A DNA stretch of 64,000 nt from Palsa-504 sp963808315 (GCA_963808315.1 CAWEFK010000002.1:257198-321197); one strand, 5' to 3'; positions 8,840 to 17,483 are shown, counted from the stretch's first letter. Made by a program: numbers and translations. Notes: generated by a model not told the origin, from the sequence alone.

Positions 8840-9263
8840 CTGACGACCTGGTCGGCTAGGGCGACTACCGTCCTGTTGTCGTCCAGGGCGGGCTGCCGGT
8901 GCCCGTCGACGACGATCCCCGATCCTCCGCATCCGGGCTCGGTGGACCGGGCCACGACGGCGGGACGGCTGTGCCGGGATACCGAGAAGGCCAGCTGATG
9001 GTCCGCGACGCCGGCCAGGCACCTTGCGCTGTCGCCGGCTCGGTCTGGGCCCGGTCGAGTGACCGGGCGGGCCGGGACAGCATCAGCTGGGCCAGCGCGG
9101 CCGCCTCGGCCCGGCTGCCCGTGGGCGGACCTGGTATTTCCGCGGCCTGGTGCGGGTCGCTGGGGTCCGCGCGCGGCCCGATAACGGGCGGCGGGGCACT
9201 CGCGCAAGCCGCCAGGGTCGCCGCGGCCGCAGGAACCAGACCCGCGCTGACCGGTACCCGCAT
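8836..9263 (-). CDS. Small lipoprotein with apparent frameshift
   Basis: Begins MRVPVSAG with a short hydrophobic segment and a lipobox LAAC (Cys at about residue 20), so the product would be lipid-anchored on the outer face of the membrane. The first about 80 codons (to TEPAT) are in one frame; the likely C terminus (LAGVADHQLAFSVSRHSRPAVV to the stop at 8836) is in another, the switch lying near 9020. The C-terminal part carries a Cys and looks like a small globular domain. No family recognised. Either a sequencing indel or a decayed gene. Confidence 0.5.
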
Positions 9264-9720
9264 GACTTCCCTCCATCGTCGGCTGGCAGCTTGGACGCCG
9301 GCCCAAGCCCCGCGGTTCCCGGCTGATCACCGGGCCGCCGGGCGCTGCTCCCGGGGACCGCAACATGGCCGTTGACAGGCGCTGCCACCGGGGAACCCGC
9401 CTCAGCTCCGCGCGATCCGCTTACTGCGCCGGCCCGTGGGACGCCACGCCTCACCATCGTCCCATCCGTGTATCCGGATCACTTCCGTTCCGGCCAACTG
9501 TGAACTTTCGTGGGGAATTCAGGCTTGGTGGAGACTTTTGTGCATCATAATACCCAAAAGTCTTCACAAGGCCCGAAGCTACCACGATCTTTGTTCGATT
9601 CAGCCGGGCGGCGCCAAACCCCGGGTCCTGCGCCGCTCCGCCCGCCTCATCGACCACGCCAGGCGCCACGGCGGCCGCCCGTCCCGCCGATGCGGGCGAC
9701 ACGTTCCCTAAGATGGGCAT
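9264..9720. other. Intergenic region without a convincing gene
   Basis: 457 bases between the lipoprotein gene and the Dabb gene. Open frames here are Arg/Pro-rich shadows. The only clear structure is the long palindrome at 9502-9594. Confidence 0.5.
9502..9594. repeat. 93-base imperfect palindrome
   Basis: The inner arms are CTTGGTGGAGACTTTTG at 9524-9540 and the complement of CTTGTGAAGACTTTTG at 9555-9570, with a 14-base loop. Outer arms also pair: GAAC...TCGTGG at 9502-9513 against CCACGA...GTTC at 9580-9594. No T-run follows on either side, so it is not a classical terminator. The AT-rich arms stand out from their surroundings and resemble a miniature palindromic or IS-end element. Confidence 0.6.
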
Positions 9721-10014
9721 GTGATCAGGAACGTCGTTCTCGTCAAGCTGAAGGCCGGAGCCGACGCCGCGGAGGTCGCGGAGATCCAGGACGGATTCCG
9801 TAACCTGGGCTGTCCGGGCACGGTCAGCTATACCCTCGGTGACGACCTCGGCCTGCGGGACGGCACCTGGAGCTTCGCGATCGTGGCCGACTTCACCGAC
9901 GTGGCGTCCTACCGGGCCTACGACCTGGACGTCGCGCATAACCGGTACCGGGCCCGGCTCGGCCCGCTGGCCGAGCAGATAGCCCGGGTCCAGTTCGAGC
10001 TGCCGGCAGGCTAG
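9721..10014 (+). CDS. Dabb (stress-responsive A/B barrel) domain protein
   Basis: 97 residues forming one ferredoxin-like A/B barrel: IRNVVLVKLKAGAD at the start, SYTLGDDLG, then the family's WSFAIVADFTDVASYRAY and a final VAHNRYRARLGPL. Dabb proteins dimerise and bind or degrade small hydrophobic molecules; the function here is unknown. GTG start. The gene is convergent with the DeoR gene, 23 bases away. Confidence 0.85.
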   Translation: MIRNVVLVKLKAGADAAEVAEIQDGFRNLGCPGTVSYTLGDDLGLRDGTWSFAIVADFTDVASYRAYDLDVAHNRYRARLGPLAEQIARVQFELPAG

Positions 10015-10037
10015 CCGGGCCGTCCCATCCTCGATGG

Positions 10038-10799
10038 TCAGGCGCGGATGACCCTGATTCCGGCGTTCTGGAGGTCACGCTCCTGGCTCGGGGGCAGGCC
10101 GGTGTCGGTGATCAGCGTGTCGATCTGGTCAAGCTCGCCGTACCGGAGGAGGCTGACCACTCCGATCTTGGAGTGATCGGCGAGCAGCACCGTGTACGGG
10201 GCGATGGCCAGCATGGCGCGCTTCACGGCGGCTTCGGCCGGGTCGGGGGTGGTCAGGCCGTTTTCGACGGATAGGCCGTTGGTGCCAAGGAACGCTACGG
10301 TCACCCGCAGCTTGGACAGCGTGTCGAGCGCCCAGTCGTCCACGCACGCGAGACTGCGGGAGCGGACCCGGCCGCCAACTGACAGCACCGTAAGGTTCGG
10401 GTGCCGGGCCAGCGAGCTGGCGATGTAGCCGCCGTTGGTGACGATGGTAAGACTGCAGTCAGCGGGCAGCACTCCGGCCAGGAAGCTGGTGGTGCTTCCG
10501 GCCTCGATAAAGGCGGACCCTTCACCGGGCAGCTCGGCGAGGGCCGCGCGGGCAATGCGCTCCTTCTCCGCTCTCATGAGATCATGGCGGGCCTCGATCG
10601 GCGGCTCGAAGGTCACCCGGTCAACCGGGATCGCGCCGCCGTGCACGCGCCGGATGAGACCGCGGTGCTCAAGATCCGCGAGGTCCCGCCGGATCGTCTC
10701 GCCGACCACGGCGAAATGGCTCGCGAGCGAGGTGACCGAGACTCGTTTTTCCTGCCGGACCATGGCCAGGATTGCCTCTTGGCGCTCGTCGCTGAACAA
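10038..10799 (-). CDS. DeoR/GlpR family transcriptional regulator
   Basis: 253 residues. The N-terminal winged helix-turn-helix (about 1-57) has RQEAILAMVRQEKRVSVTSL, GETIRRDLADLEHRGLI and RVHGGA, the DeoR signature. The C-terminal sugar-phosphate sensor domain has EAGSTTSFLA, TNGGYIASSLA, LGTNGLS and LLADHSKIG. Such proteins repress sugar or polyol operons and are released by a sugar phosphate. The start is a TTG at 10799 giving the usual family length; the frame extends to 10952 with Arg/Ala-rich sequence. The divergent HAD phosphatase is a likely partner. Confidence 0.87.
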   Translation of the reverse strand: MFSDERQEAILAMVRQEKRVSVTSLASHFAVVGETIRRDLADLEHRGLIRRVHGGAIPVDRVTFEPPIEARHDLMRAEKERIARAALAELPGEGSAFIEAGSTTSFLAGVLPADCSLTIVTNGGYIASSLARHPNLTVLSVGGRVRSRSLACVDDWALDTLSKLRVTVAFLGTNGLSVENGLTTPDPAEAAVKRAMLAIAPYTVLLADHSKIGVVSLLRYGELDQIDTLITDTGLPPSQERDLQNAGIRVIRA

Positions 10800-11289
10800 G
10801 GCGGGCCGCCCAGCGTCGCGCGATCGGCCAGCGCTGCTGCCGGCCCTCGCGGCATCGTCCGGGGATCTACCAGTGGGCAAGACGGTTCTCTCCAGGTCCG
10901 GGCGGACGCGATGTTCCGCGACCCTAGTCGCCCAGGCTAGATGACGGGGCAACGATGCGGCAATGGGTGTTGACTTTCCACTTATAGCAACTTAAAGTCA
11001 CATTATCTCCATCTAGGATTCCGCCCAACAGAGCCAATAGTTTGTTAAATAGCTCGTCACAGGCCCTTATACAGCCACTCGTGATATGTGAGAATGAGTG
11101 ACTTTCGAGGGCGCGGAGTGCTCGGCCGGCCGAGAGGCTGGCGTGCAGGAGGACCTTCCCCATGAGGATCGCAGCGTCGCAACCCTGGCGGCTGACCGGG
11201 TCCACCCGGACGGCACGGAAAAGGAGGCGCCGCCGCCTTGGCGAAATTGTCCGGCGCGCGCATCCCGCATCCCGCATCCAGGACCGACG
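10800..11289. other. Divergent control region between DeoR and HAD genes, AT-rich centre
   Basis: The stretch 10960-11100 is much more AT-rich than its surroundings (TTAAAGTCACATTATC, TAGTTTGTTAAATAG), which suggests promoters. No gene is seen apart from possible upstream extensions of the two flanking genes. Confidence 0.4.
10971..11000. promoter_or_regulatory. Inverted repeat, candidate DeoR operator
   Basis: TGACTTT at 10971-10977 is mirrored by AAAGTCA at 10994-11000; a third TGACTTTC copy lies at 11099. The position between the DeoR gene and its divergent neighbour fits an operator, but no binding site for this regulator is known. Confidence 0.35.
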
Positions 11290-12024
11290 ATGAGCACGCG
11301 CTGGCAGGCGTGCCTGACCGACCTTGACGGGACGCTCCTGTTCAGCCAGGGCGCCCAGACCAGAGCATGGAGCGCCTGGGGGCAGACCCGGGGCGTGGAT
11401 GTGCAGCCTCTTCTCGCCGCGCACGGCATGACGCATGCCGAAAAGATCAGGAGATGGGCGCCACACCTGGACGCAGCCATCGAGGGAGCTCTTGTCGAGG
11501 CAATGGAGATATCCGATACCAAGGGCGTCAGGGCGCTGCCCGGTGCCGCCCAACTACTGGGATCGGGATGGCCGGTAGCGATCGTCACCTCCGCGACAAG
11601 ACGGCTGGCCCATGTGCGGCTAGCGGCGGCAGGCCTGGAACCACCAGGGGTGATGGTGTGCGCCGAGGACGTGACGCACGGAAAGCCTCATCCTGAGCCG
11701 TACCGGCGTGCCGCGGATCTGCTGGGCGTGCCGCCGCCCAGGTGCATCGCATTCGAGGACGCACCAGCCGGCGTGGCGGCCGCGGTGGCGGCCGGGACGC
11801 ACGTCGTAGCCATCACTTCCACGGTCAACGCCGCGCGGCTCGCCGACGCTCACGAGGTTGTGCCCGGTCTTGCGGCCTACCTGGCCGTCTTGACCGAGTT
11901 CGCCCGCGTGGGCGACAGCCGCAGGCCGGCCAGCAGGAGCAGCGCGGCGGCGCCGATGAGCACCGGTTCGATGGTGAACGCGGCGCGCAGGCCGAAATGG
12001 TCGGCGAGCGTGCCGAGCAGGTAG
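11290..12024 (+). CDS. HAD-superfamily sugar phosphatase
   Basis: Motif I is LTDLDGTLL (Asp nucleophile near residue 10), motif II TSA at about 100, Lys in THGKPHPEPY and the acidic motif AFEDAPAGVAAA near 160: a phosphoglycolate/2-deoxyglucose-6-phosphatase-type HAD enzyme that dephosphorylates a small sugar phosphate. The recognisable fold ends near AYLAVLTE; the last about 45 residues are read antisense to the MFS gene and are Arg/Ser rich, so the natural stop may have been lost to a small indel near 11890. The gene overlaps the convergent MFS gene by 148 bases. Probably linked to the divergent DeoR regulator. Confidence 0.8.
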   Translation: MSTRWQACLTDLDGTLLFSQGAQTRAWSAWGQTRGVDVQPLLAAHGMTHAEKIRRWAPHLDAAIEGALVEAMEISDTKGVRALPGAAQLLGSGWPVAIVTSATRRLAHVRLAAAGLEPPGVMVCAEDVTHGKPHPEPYRRAADLLGVPPPRCIAFEDAPAGVAAAVAAGTHVVAITSTVNAARLADAHEVVPGLAAYLAVLTEFARVGDSRRPASRSSAAAPMSTGSMVNAARRPKWSASVPSR

Positions 12025-13041
12025 GGCGCGACGATGACGAGCACGCCGCCGAGCACTTGGGTGCGGGCGTTGGCGGTGTCGCCGTGGCCGGGGGCGGCGG
12101 CCAGGGTGAGCGCCAGGGACAGCGGATAGAGGTTAGCCAGGCCGATCCCGCACACCGCCAGCCCGGCAACCGCGAGGGCGGGCTGGCCGGCCAGCCAGAA
12201 CATGACAAAACCGGCGGCGGTGACGGCCAGGGATACGACCAGCAGCAGCACGGTCCGCCCGGCGCGGCGGATGAGGTAAGCACCGCCGATGCGGCTGACG
12301 AGGATGCCGAGATAGAAACCGCTCATCGCGGTGGCGGCCTGGTCGGTGCGCAGCCCGGTGGAGGTGAGGACTTCGGTGCCGAAGTAGATCGGGCAGAACT
12401 CGATGGCGATGCCGACCGCCACCATGGTGGCGAGCAGCCAGCAGGACAGGGACAGCCCGGTTTGGCGCCCGGTGGGCCGCGCGGCGGGCGGTGCGGGCAG
12501 CGGCTGGTGCCGATAGCGCAGGTAGAGACCGGCGAGGAGGAGCACGGGCAGGGCCAGGGCCGCGCGCCAGCCGAGCGGGGTGGCCTGGAACAGTCCGAGC
12601 AGCAGCGGGGCGAGCACCGCGCACCCGGCCGCGCCCACGTTGGCTTCGACGAGGGCCTGGCCGCGGCGCTCGCCGTGCCGGTCAGACAGAATCGCCTGGA
12701 TGCAGGTGAGCAGGACGGTACCGGCGAAGCCGGCGATCGCGGCGCCGGTCAGGGTGAGGGCGACGGTGCGGGTCACGGTGAACAGGGCGATCCCGGCGGT
12801 GGCGCCGGCCGTCGAGGACCACAGCAAGGGGGCGCGGGGCAGGCGGCGCGCGACCGGGGCGAAGCTCACCCCGGCCAGGGCCGCCCCGGCGGACCAGATG
12901 GCCGAGTACACCCCGAGCAGGGCGTAGGAGAAATGCAGCTCGGCCCGGAGCAGGGCCAGCGCCGGGCCCGTACGCGTACAGCCAGTACGCATAGCCGGCC
13001 AGCGCGCCGTAACACAACAGCGTCGGCGCGTCCCTGAACAC
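11877..13041 (-). CDS. MFS transporter (drug/cyanate-permease-like), one frameshift
   Basis: A 12-helix major facilitator of about 388 residues. The N terminus VFRDAPTLLCYGALAGYAYWL lies in one frame and the rest (ALALLRAELHFSYALLGVYS onward) in another; the frame breaks near 12968 where CCC is found and CC would restore it. Helices are Ala/Leu/Val rich; no substrate-defining motif is seen. I start it at the GTG at 13041, directly before the first helix; open sequence further up encodes the operators themselves. Divergent from a LacI-type regulator that likely controls it. Confidence 0.78.
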
Positions 13042-13101
13042 CTCGGCGCCGGGGTCGCGCGGCGGCGGCGCGCTGCGGGGACGCCCGCACGCGGGCGGTT
13101 T

Positions 13102-13136
13102 TGTATCGATACACACGATCATTGTATATCGATACA
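13102..13136. promoter_or_regulatory. Paired LacI-type operators in the MFS/LacI divergent gap
   Basis: TGTATCGATACA (13102-13113) is a perfect 12-base palindrome with the central CG typical of LacI-family sites. A second copy, TGTATATCGATACA (13123-13136), has two extra bases in its left half. Both lie just upstream of the GTG of the LacI gene and upstream of the MFS gene, so the regulator probably controls itself and the exporter. No other copy was noticed in the window. Confidence 0.7.
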
Positions 13137-13152
13137 CAGCTAGGCTGGAGGG

Positions 13153-14219
13153 GTGACTCAGGACGGCGTGAGAGCGGCCAGGCGACAGGGTCGCCCGACC
13201 CTGCGACAGGTGGCCGACGCGGCCGGGGTGTCCCCGATGACCGCCTCCTACGTGTACTCACAGCCGGGTCGGGTGGCGCCGGTGACCGCGGCGAAGGTCC
13301 GGGCGGCGGCGCAGAAGCTCGACTACCCCGGCCCGCATCCCGGGGCCCGCTCGCTGCGCCGGGGCCGGGCCGGCAGCCTCGGCGTGGTCCTCGGCGAGCG
13401 CCTCACCTACGCCTTCGACGACCCGCAGGCGGCCCGGTTCCTGGCCGGGGTGGCGGAGGTCTGCGCGGAGGAGGAGACCGGCCTGACCCTGGTCCCGACC
13501 ACCGGAGCCGACAGCGACGTGCAGCGGGTGGCTGAGGCGGTGGTGGACGGGTTCATCGTGTGGACCACCAGCGACGACGATCCGGTGCTCGACGCGGTCG
13601 CGGCCCGCCGGCTGCCCGCGGTCGTGCAGGCGGGCCCGGGCCGCCCCGGGCTGCCCGCGGTCGGTATCGACGACCGGGCCGCCGCCCGGCGATCGGCCGG
13701 CTGGCCTTCGCCGGCGCGACCCGGCCGGCGGTGCTGAGCTTCCCGGCCAACCGCGACCGCGCCCGGGCGCTGGTCACCGGGCCGCCGGACTCCTCCGTCA
13801 CCTACGCGGTGACCAGGCGCCGGTGGCAAGGCCTGCTCGACGCCTGGCGCGAGACCGGGGACGGCCTGGACGACCTGCGGATCGCCGTGTGCGAGGCCAA
13901 CGCGACCGAGCTCGGCGAAGCTTTCGCCGACGAACTGTTCCTGGGCGCCGATCCGCCGGACGCGATCGCCGCGATGAGCGACGAGCTGGCCCTCGGCGCG
14001 CTCCGGGCCGCGGGCCGGGCCGGCCTGGCCGTGCCTGGCGCCGTGGCCATCACTGGCTGGGACGACACCGACGCCGCGGGCCCGGCGGGACTGACCACCG
14101 TGCGGCAGTCGCTGCGTGACCAGGGGCGCCGCTGCGCCCGCATTGCCCTCGGCCATCGTGTGCCGGACGGGCAGGAGCCGCCCGGCTGGGAAATCGTCGA
14201 GCGCACAAGCACTCGGTGA
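13153..14219 (+). CDS. LacI family transcriptional regulator, one frameshift
   Basis: N-terminal helix-turn-helix RQVADAAGVSPMTASYVYSQPGRV (about residues 18-42) with the hinge helix KVRAAAQKLDYPG, then a periplasmic-binding-protein-like sensor domain (SLGVVLGERLTYAFDD, VDGFIVWTTSDDD). The frame breaks near 13690: the first frame ends at 13737, and the domain resumes as AIGRLAFAGATRPAVLSFP and runs to 14219 with AITGWDDTDAAGPAGLTTVRQ, the typical LacI ending. Adding one G to a GG run at about 13688 restores one frame. GTG start 16 bases after the operator pair. Confidence 0.82.
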
Positions 14220-14264
14220 CGACCGCGAACGGGTGTAGAGGGAAGACTAAGCAGACGTCAGGTG

Positions 14265-14450
14265 CTACACCTCAGCCTTCACGTGGTCAGCAAATTGACG
14301 CCAGGTCTCCGGGCTGAAGGTCAGCGCTAGTCCTTGGCGGTCCTTGGTGTCCCGCACCAGCACGCGGCCAGCCTCGGCCTGCGCGCCGACCTCAATGCAC
14401 CCGCCGCCGTTACCGCCGCTGTAGCTGGACTTACGCCAGGTCACGTCCAT
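14265..14450 (-). CDS. DUF397 domain protein
   Basis: 61 residues with the DUF397 pattern: WRKSSYSGGNGGGCIEV, VLVRDTKD, and TFSPETWRQFADHVK. In actinobacteria these small proteins sit next to XRE-DUF5753 regulators and act with them in development and antibiotic control (the BldB/AbaA-linked family). Its start overlaps the end of the XRE gene by 20 bases, so the two are translated together. Confidence 0.9.
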   Translation of the reverse strand: MDVTWRKSSYSGGNGGGCIEVGAQAEAGRVLVRDTKDRQGLALTFSPETWRQFADHVKAEV

Positions 14451-15279
14451 ATTCCTCAGCTACTCTCATGATCAGGTCTCGCGAAGCCCCGCGCGGGAGC
14501 GTCTCAGACCTCAAGGTATCGAACGTAAGGATGATCTTAGCTACCGTGGCGGAGTCCGTGGTCGTCTCTCCTTCGTCGGGTGACTCGAAGTAGGCGATAC
14601 CAGGCGCGTCATCGGCGAAGCCCGCGATAGCGAACGCGCCGAGCAGCCCGATGTGCGCGCCGACCTCGGCCGGGATCACGTGAACCTTGATCATCGGGCG
14701 CTCGGACATCTCCGCTAGGTGGGCAAGCTGCTCCTGCATCACCTTCGCGCCGCCGATACAGCGCCGCAGCACGCCTTCGTCTATGACCGCCCAGAACGAC
14801 GGCGGGTTAGCCCGGCCGAAAATGCGCTGCCGGTCGATCCGCGCCATGACGAGCTGTTCGACGTCGTCATCGTCTCCCGTGGTCTGCCACGCCCTGAACA
14901 GTGCCCGCGCGTACTCGGGAGTCTGGAGCAATCCCGGCACCAGCAGCGGTTCCCACCAGCGGATCACTGTTGCCCGCGCTTCGGCATCGACCCAGTCCGC
15001 GAACCATCGTGGGTACGGGCCGTCCCACTTGCGGCTGTTGCTGTAGAACCGCGTGAACCATCCGCCCATCTGCGGAAATGCCTCATCGCACGCGGCGGCG
15101 AATCTCTCGGTCGGGCTGAGCAGGCCGGACTCGATCCTGGACACGGTGGAGGCATCGCACGGGACGAGGGCGCCCAGGTCGGCCAGTGTCCTGCCTGCGG
15201 CTTCGCGGGCGCGCCGGACTTCGGCACCGAAGAAATGCGCAGGAGACGCGCCGGGGTCCAGGTCACGTGCAGCGGGCAT
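14431..15279 (-). CDS. XRE family regulator with DUF5753 domain
   Basis: 282 residues. The helix-turn-helix is at about 12-65 (FFGAEVRRAREAAGRTLADLG, CDASTVSRIESG) and the DUF5753 sensor-like domain at about 90-275 (WWEPLLVPGLLQTPEYARALF is its hallmark, then RQRIF and LAEMSERPMIKVHVIP). I prefer the ATG at 15279, which has GGGAGC six bases upstream, over the one at 15306. Forms the usual pair with the DUF397 gene. A near-perfect palindrome lies about 110 bases upstream. Confidence 0.9.
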   Translation of the reverse strand: MPAARDLDPGASPAHFFGAEVRRAREAAGRTLADLGALVPCDASTVSRIESGLLSPTERFAAACDEAFPQMGGWFTRFYSNSRKWDGPYPRWFADWVDAEARATVIRWWEPLLVPGLLQTPEYARALFRAWQTTGDDDDVEQLVMARIDRQRIFGRANPPSFWAVIDEGVLRRCIGGAKVMQEQLAHLAEMSERPMIKVHVIPAEVGAHIGLLGAFAIAGFADDAPGIAYFESPDEGETTTDSATVAKIILTFDTLRSETLPRGASRDLIMRVAEEYGRDLA

Positions 15280-15390
15280 GGTCAGCTCCCTTGCCGGGGT
15301 TTGCATCCCGACCTCGGCGTTTGCGCGCCCAGGTTGTCAGTTGCGGATAGTCACTCGGCCACTTCTCACGGTAGTCCCAGCCTGGCAACT

Positions 15391-15412
15391 TGGTAGACGG
15401 AACCGCCTACCA
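15391..15412. promoter_or_regulatory. 22-base palindrome, candidate XRE operator
   Basis: TGGTAGACGG-AA-CCGCCTACCA: ten-base arms with one mismatch. It lies in the divergent gap between the XRE-DUF5753 gene and the small tandem genes at 15492, where an autoregulatory site would be expected. It could instead form an RNA hairpin. Confidence 0.5.
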
Positions 15413-15491
15413 GGCGAAGATCGTCCGGGTGCGCGGCGTCCCCTCAGACCCCACACAATGCCCACACGCCCAGGGTTAGGAATAACCGCCC

Positions 15492-15698
15492 ATGTCGCCT
15501 ACCGATCCAGTAATCGTGAATAAGCCGATGCATCCGATCCACGCTCTCACCACGTATGAACTTGAGGCCCGGCGGCGCGAGCTTGAGCGCGCCATCAAGG
15601 GCATTCCTCCCGATGCCCCGGTACAGGCCGATCTGCGCCGCGACCTCGACGCGGTGATAGCCGAGCAGGAAGACCGCACAAGGCTGGCCCATGCCTGA
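15492..15698 (+). CDS. Small charged protein, tandem paralogue 1
   Basis: 68 residues; the core ALTTYELEARRRELERAI followed by PDAPVQADLRRDLDAVIAEQ predicts a two-helix hairpin or coiled coil. It shares a pattern with the next gene (L-T-x-x-E-L, R-R-x-L, P-D-x-P, L, AEL/AEQ), so the two are tandem paralogues. No ribosome-binding site of note. Often such small proteins lie near XRE-DUF5753 genes; function unknown. Confidence 0.6.
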   Translation: MSPTDPVIVNKPMHPIHALTTYELEARRRELERAIKGIPPDAPVQADLRRDLDAVIAEQEDRTRLAHA

Positions 15699-15960
15699 CC
15701 TGACGATCCGCCCGCACGACGTGCGGGGATTGACAGCTTGCGAACTTGACCGGACTAGGCGAGACCTGGGGGCCAACCTGGCCCTGGTCCGGCCGGACTC
15801 ACCGGCCCGCGCGCCGATCCTGGCGCACCTGAATGCCATCGATGCGGAGCTGACCGCACGAGGCACGGGCACAGCTCAACCAGCGAGGCCCCAGCAGCTT
15901 GTCCCACGCGACCATACCTGGCCACCCAGGGGGTCCGCCGCGACGACTGGCACCGGCTGA
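15691..15960 (+). CDS. Small charged protein, tandem paralogue 2 (possibly frameshifted)
   Basis: Begins inside the last codons of the preceding gene (8-base overlap). GLTACELDRTRRDLGANL and PDSPARAPILAHLNAIDAELTAR parallel its neighbour. In the frame given it stops at 15960, but another frame just before continues as YLATQGVRRDDWHRL and ITWDGELRPDEPTLNL to a TGA at 16010. That looks like real protein and has no start of its own, so the gene may continue to 16010 after a one-base indel near 15915. Confidence 0.55.
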   Translation: MPDLTIRPHDVRGLTACELDRTRRDLGANLALVRPDSPARAPILAHLNAIDAELTARGTGTAQPARPQQLVPRDHTWPPRGSAATTGTG

Positions 15961-16096
15961 TCACCTGGGACGGCGAGCTCCGACCCGACGAACCGACTCT
16001 CAACCTGTGAGCTAAATCGGATCTTCGGTAGCGGCCCGCACCCGCCGGGACTGCCCCGTCACGCGGCAGCGGGGCGCGCGGCAGCCAGGCATCGGC

Positions 16097-16231
16097 ATGT
16101 CCGCGCTGCTTGACGCCGCGGAAGAGCTGGCCGCGGCAGCCGGCCTCCAGACCCTTCGGGCCGCGGACGAGGCGCACGCGCTGGCCGGCCTGGGCCGCTG
16201 CGCCCTGGCTGGGCCGCGGCCCGCGCAGTAA
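16097..16231 (+). CDS. Possible 44-residue helical peptide
   Basis: ATG at 16097 to TAA at 16231 gives MSALLDAAEELAAAAGLQTL followed by RAADEAHALAGLGRC, an Ala/Leu/Glu-rich amphipathic helix pattern. No strong ribosome-binding site. Coding is suggested only by composition; it may be spurious. Confidence 0.3.
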   Translation: MSALLDAAEELAAAAGLQTLRAADEAHALAGLGRCALAGPRPAQ

Positions 16232-16246
16232 GCCAGGCCCGGCCTG

Positions 16247-16642
16247 CTACTGCGCGACCAGGGCGTCGGTCAGGGGATCGATGCCGGCCAGGTTCGCCGC
16301 CAGCTCGGCGCTCAGGCCGTACCGCTCGGCGATCGCCGCGGGCGAGTAGTAGGTGACGTTCGTCCGGCTGCCGTCCGCCCAGATCAAGATCTTGAGCGGC
16401 AGGTCGAGGGCCACCAGCGGGGCGGCCTCCATGACCGGCATGCCGGCCGCCGGGTTGCCGAAAATGACCAGCGTGGTCTCGCGCAACCGCAACCCGGCCT
16501 CGCGGGCCTGCTCGCTCTGGTCGATGACCGCGAAAACCTTCTGGCCCTTGGCGGACAAGATCCCGGTCAGCCGCGACACCGTGGCCGCGACCGATCGCGG
16601 GCTTAGCTTGGTGGTGACCTGAGTCTCGGTCCAGTCGGTCAT
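16247..16642 (-). CDS. DUF302 domain protein
   Basis: 131 residues from the ATG at 16642, preceded by AAGGGA. The DUF302 fold is recognised by SPRSVAATVSRLTGILSAKGQKVFAVIDQSEQAREAGL, then TTLVIFGNPAAGMPVMEAAPLVALDLPLKILIW. Members are small cytosolic proteins found near thiol/sulfur and stress genes, without known activity. The frame extends nine codons further, without support. Confidence 0.88.
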   Translation of the reverse strand: MTDWTETQVTTKLSPRSVAATVSRLTGILSAKGQKVFAVIDQSEQAREAGLRLRETTLVIFGNPAAGMPVMEAAPLVALDLPLKILIWADGSRTNVTYYSPAAIAERYGLSAELAANLAGIDPLTDALVAQ

Positions 16643-16796
16643 GTCAGAGTCCCTTCGTGTCGATGCCATGGATGCTAGGCGCCCCGTGCGGGGGCCGACG
16701 CGGCGTTCAGCGAGTCTCGCGAGGCGGAATACACGCCCTCGTTCGGAATGATCTCGCTGTTGAAGGTGACTGCTTTTCAGCTGGGGTGGCGCGAGG

Positions 16797-17483
16797 CTAC
16801 CGGGCGGATCCGCCGGTCGCCAGCCGCATGAGGTCGGTGTCGAGGTCGATCCCGGCGTCGGCCTCGGCGCCTGTTTCGGCCGCGCTGCCGAACTCGTGCT
16901 GGTAGCTGGCCCACGCTTGGTCCCGGACCTGGCGGGCGAAGCCGCTTTCCATCAGCAGCACGAGCTCGAACGCGGCCCGGTCGATGCGGGCGGCCAGAGC
17001 CGGGTCGCTCCAGTCCTCCGGCGCCGCGAACACCGAGGTCGGCGCGGTCATGGCGCGCAGGTAGGCGAACACCGGCCGGATAACCTCGTCCGCCACCAGG
17101 GCGTGCCTGGCCGTCCCGGCCGTCGCGGCCAGCACGACCGGCGTGGCGATCAGCAGGTCGCCCTCCAGCACGTCGAGGAACGAGGTGAACAGGCCGCTCG
17201 GGCAGGCCTTGTAGACCGGGGTGCTGGCGATCACCCCGTCCGCCCCGGCCAGGGCGCGGGTGGCCTGGGCCAGCCTCGGCGTGACCAGCTGAGAGGTCAG
17301 CGCGGTGGTGATGTCGGTGGCGATCTCGCGCAGCTCGATCACCCGCACCGTCACCTGGTGGCCGCGGTCGCCCGCCAGGGTGGCGGCGCGGTCGGCGATC
17401 CGGCCGGCGAGCAGCCGGGTCGAGGATGGATCCCCGGTCCCGGCGCTGATCACCGTGAGCCGGAAGGGTTCTGTGGTGGTCAC
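16797..17483 (-). CDS. NADPH-dependent FMN reductase, CE1759-like partner of an LLM monooxygenase
   Basis: 228 residues with the flavodoxin-like FMN reductase fold: LTVISAGTGDPSSTRLLAGRI (phosphate-binding loop), ADGVIASTPVYKACPSGLFTSFLDVLE (flavin site) and a helical tail. It would supply reduced FMN to the LLM-class enzyme encoded two genes upstream. GTG start at 17483, overlapping the MarR stop by four bases (GTGA), so the three genes form one coupled operon LLM-MarR-FMN reductase. The open frame upstream to 18209 is out-of-frame shadow. Confidence 0.88.
   Translation of the reverse strand: MTTTEPFRLTVISAGTGDPSSTRLLAGRIADRAATLAGDRGHQVTVRVIELREIATDITTALTSQLVTPRLAQATRALAGADGVIASTPVYKACPSGLFTSFLDVLEGDLLIATPVVLAATAGTARHALVADEVIRPVFAYLRAMTAPTSVFAAPEDWSDPALAARIDRAAFELVLLMESGFARQVRDQAWASYQHEFGSAAETGAEADAGIDLDTDLMRLATGGSAR

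Noticed and set aside
9451..9939. 162-codon minus-strand frame across the Dabb gene and palindrome
   Set aside because: Antisense to the Dabb gene; its odd segment is simply the palindrome translated.
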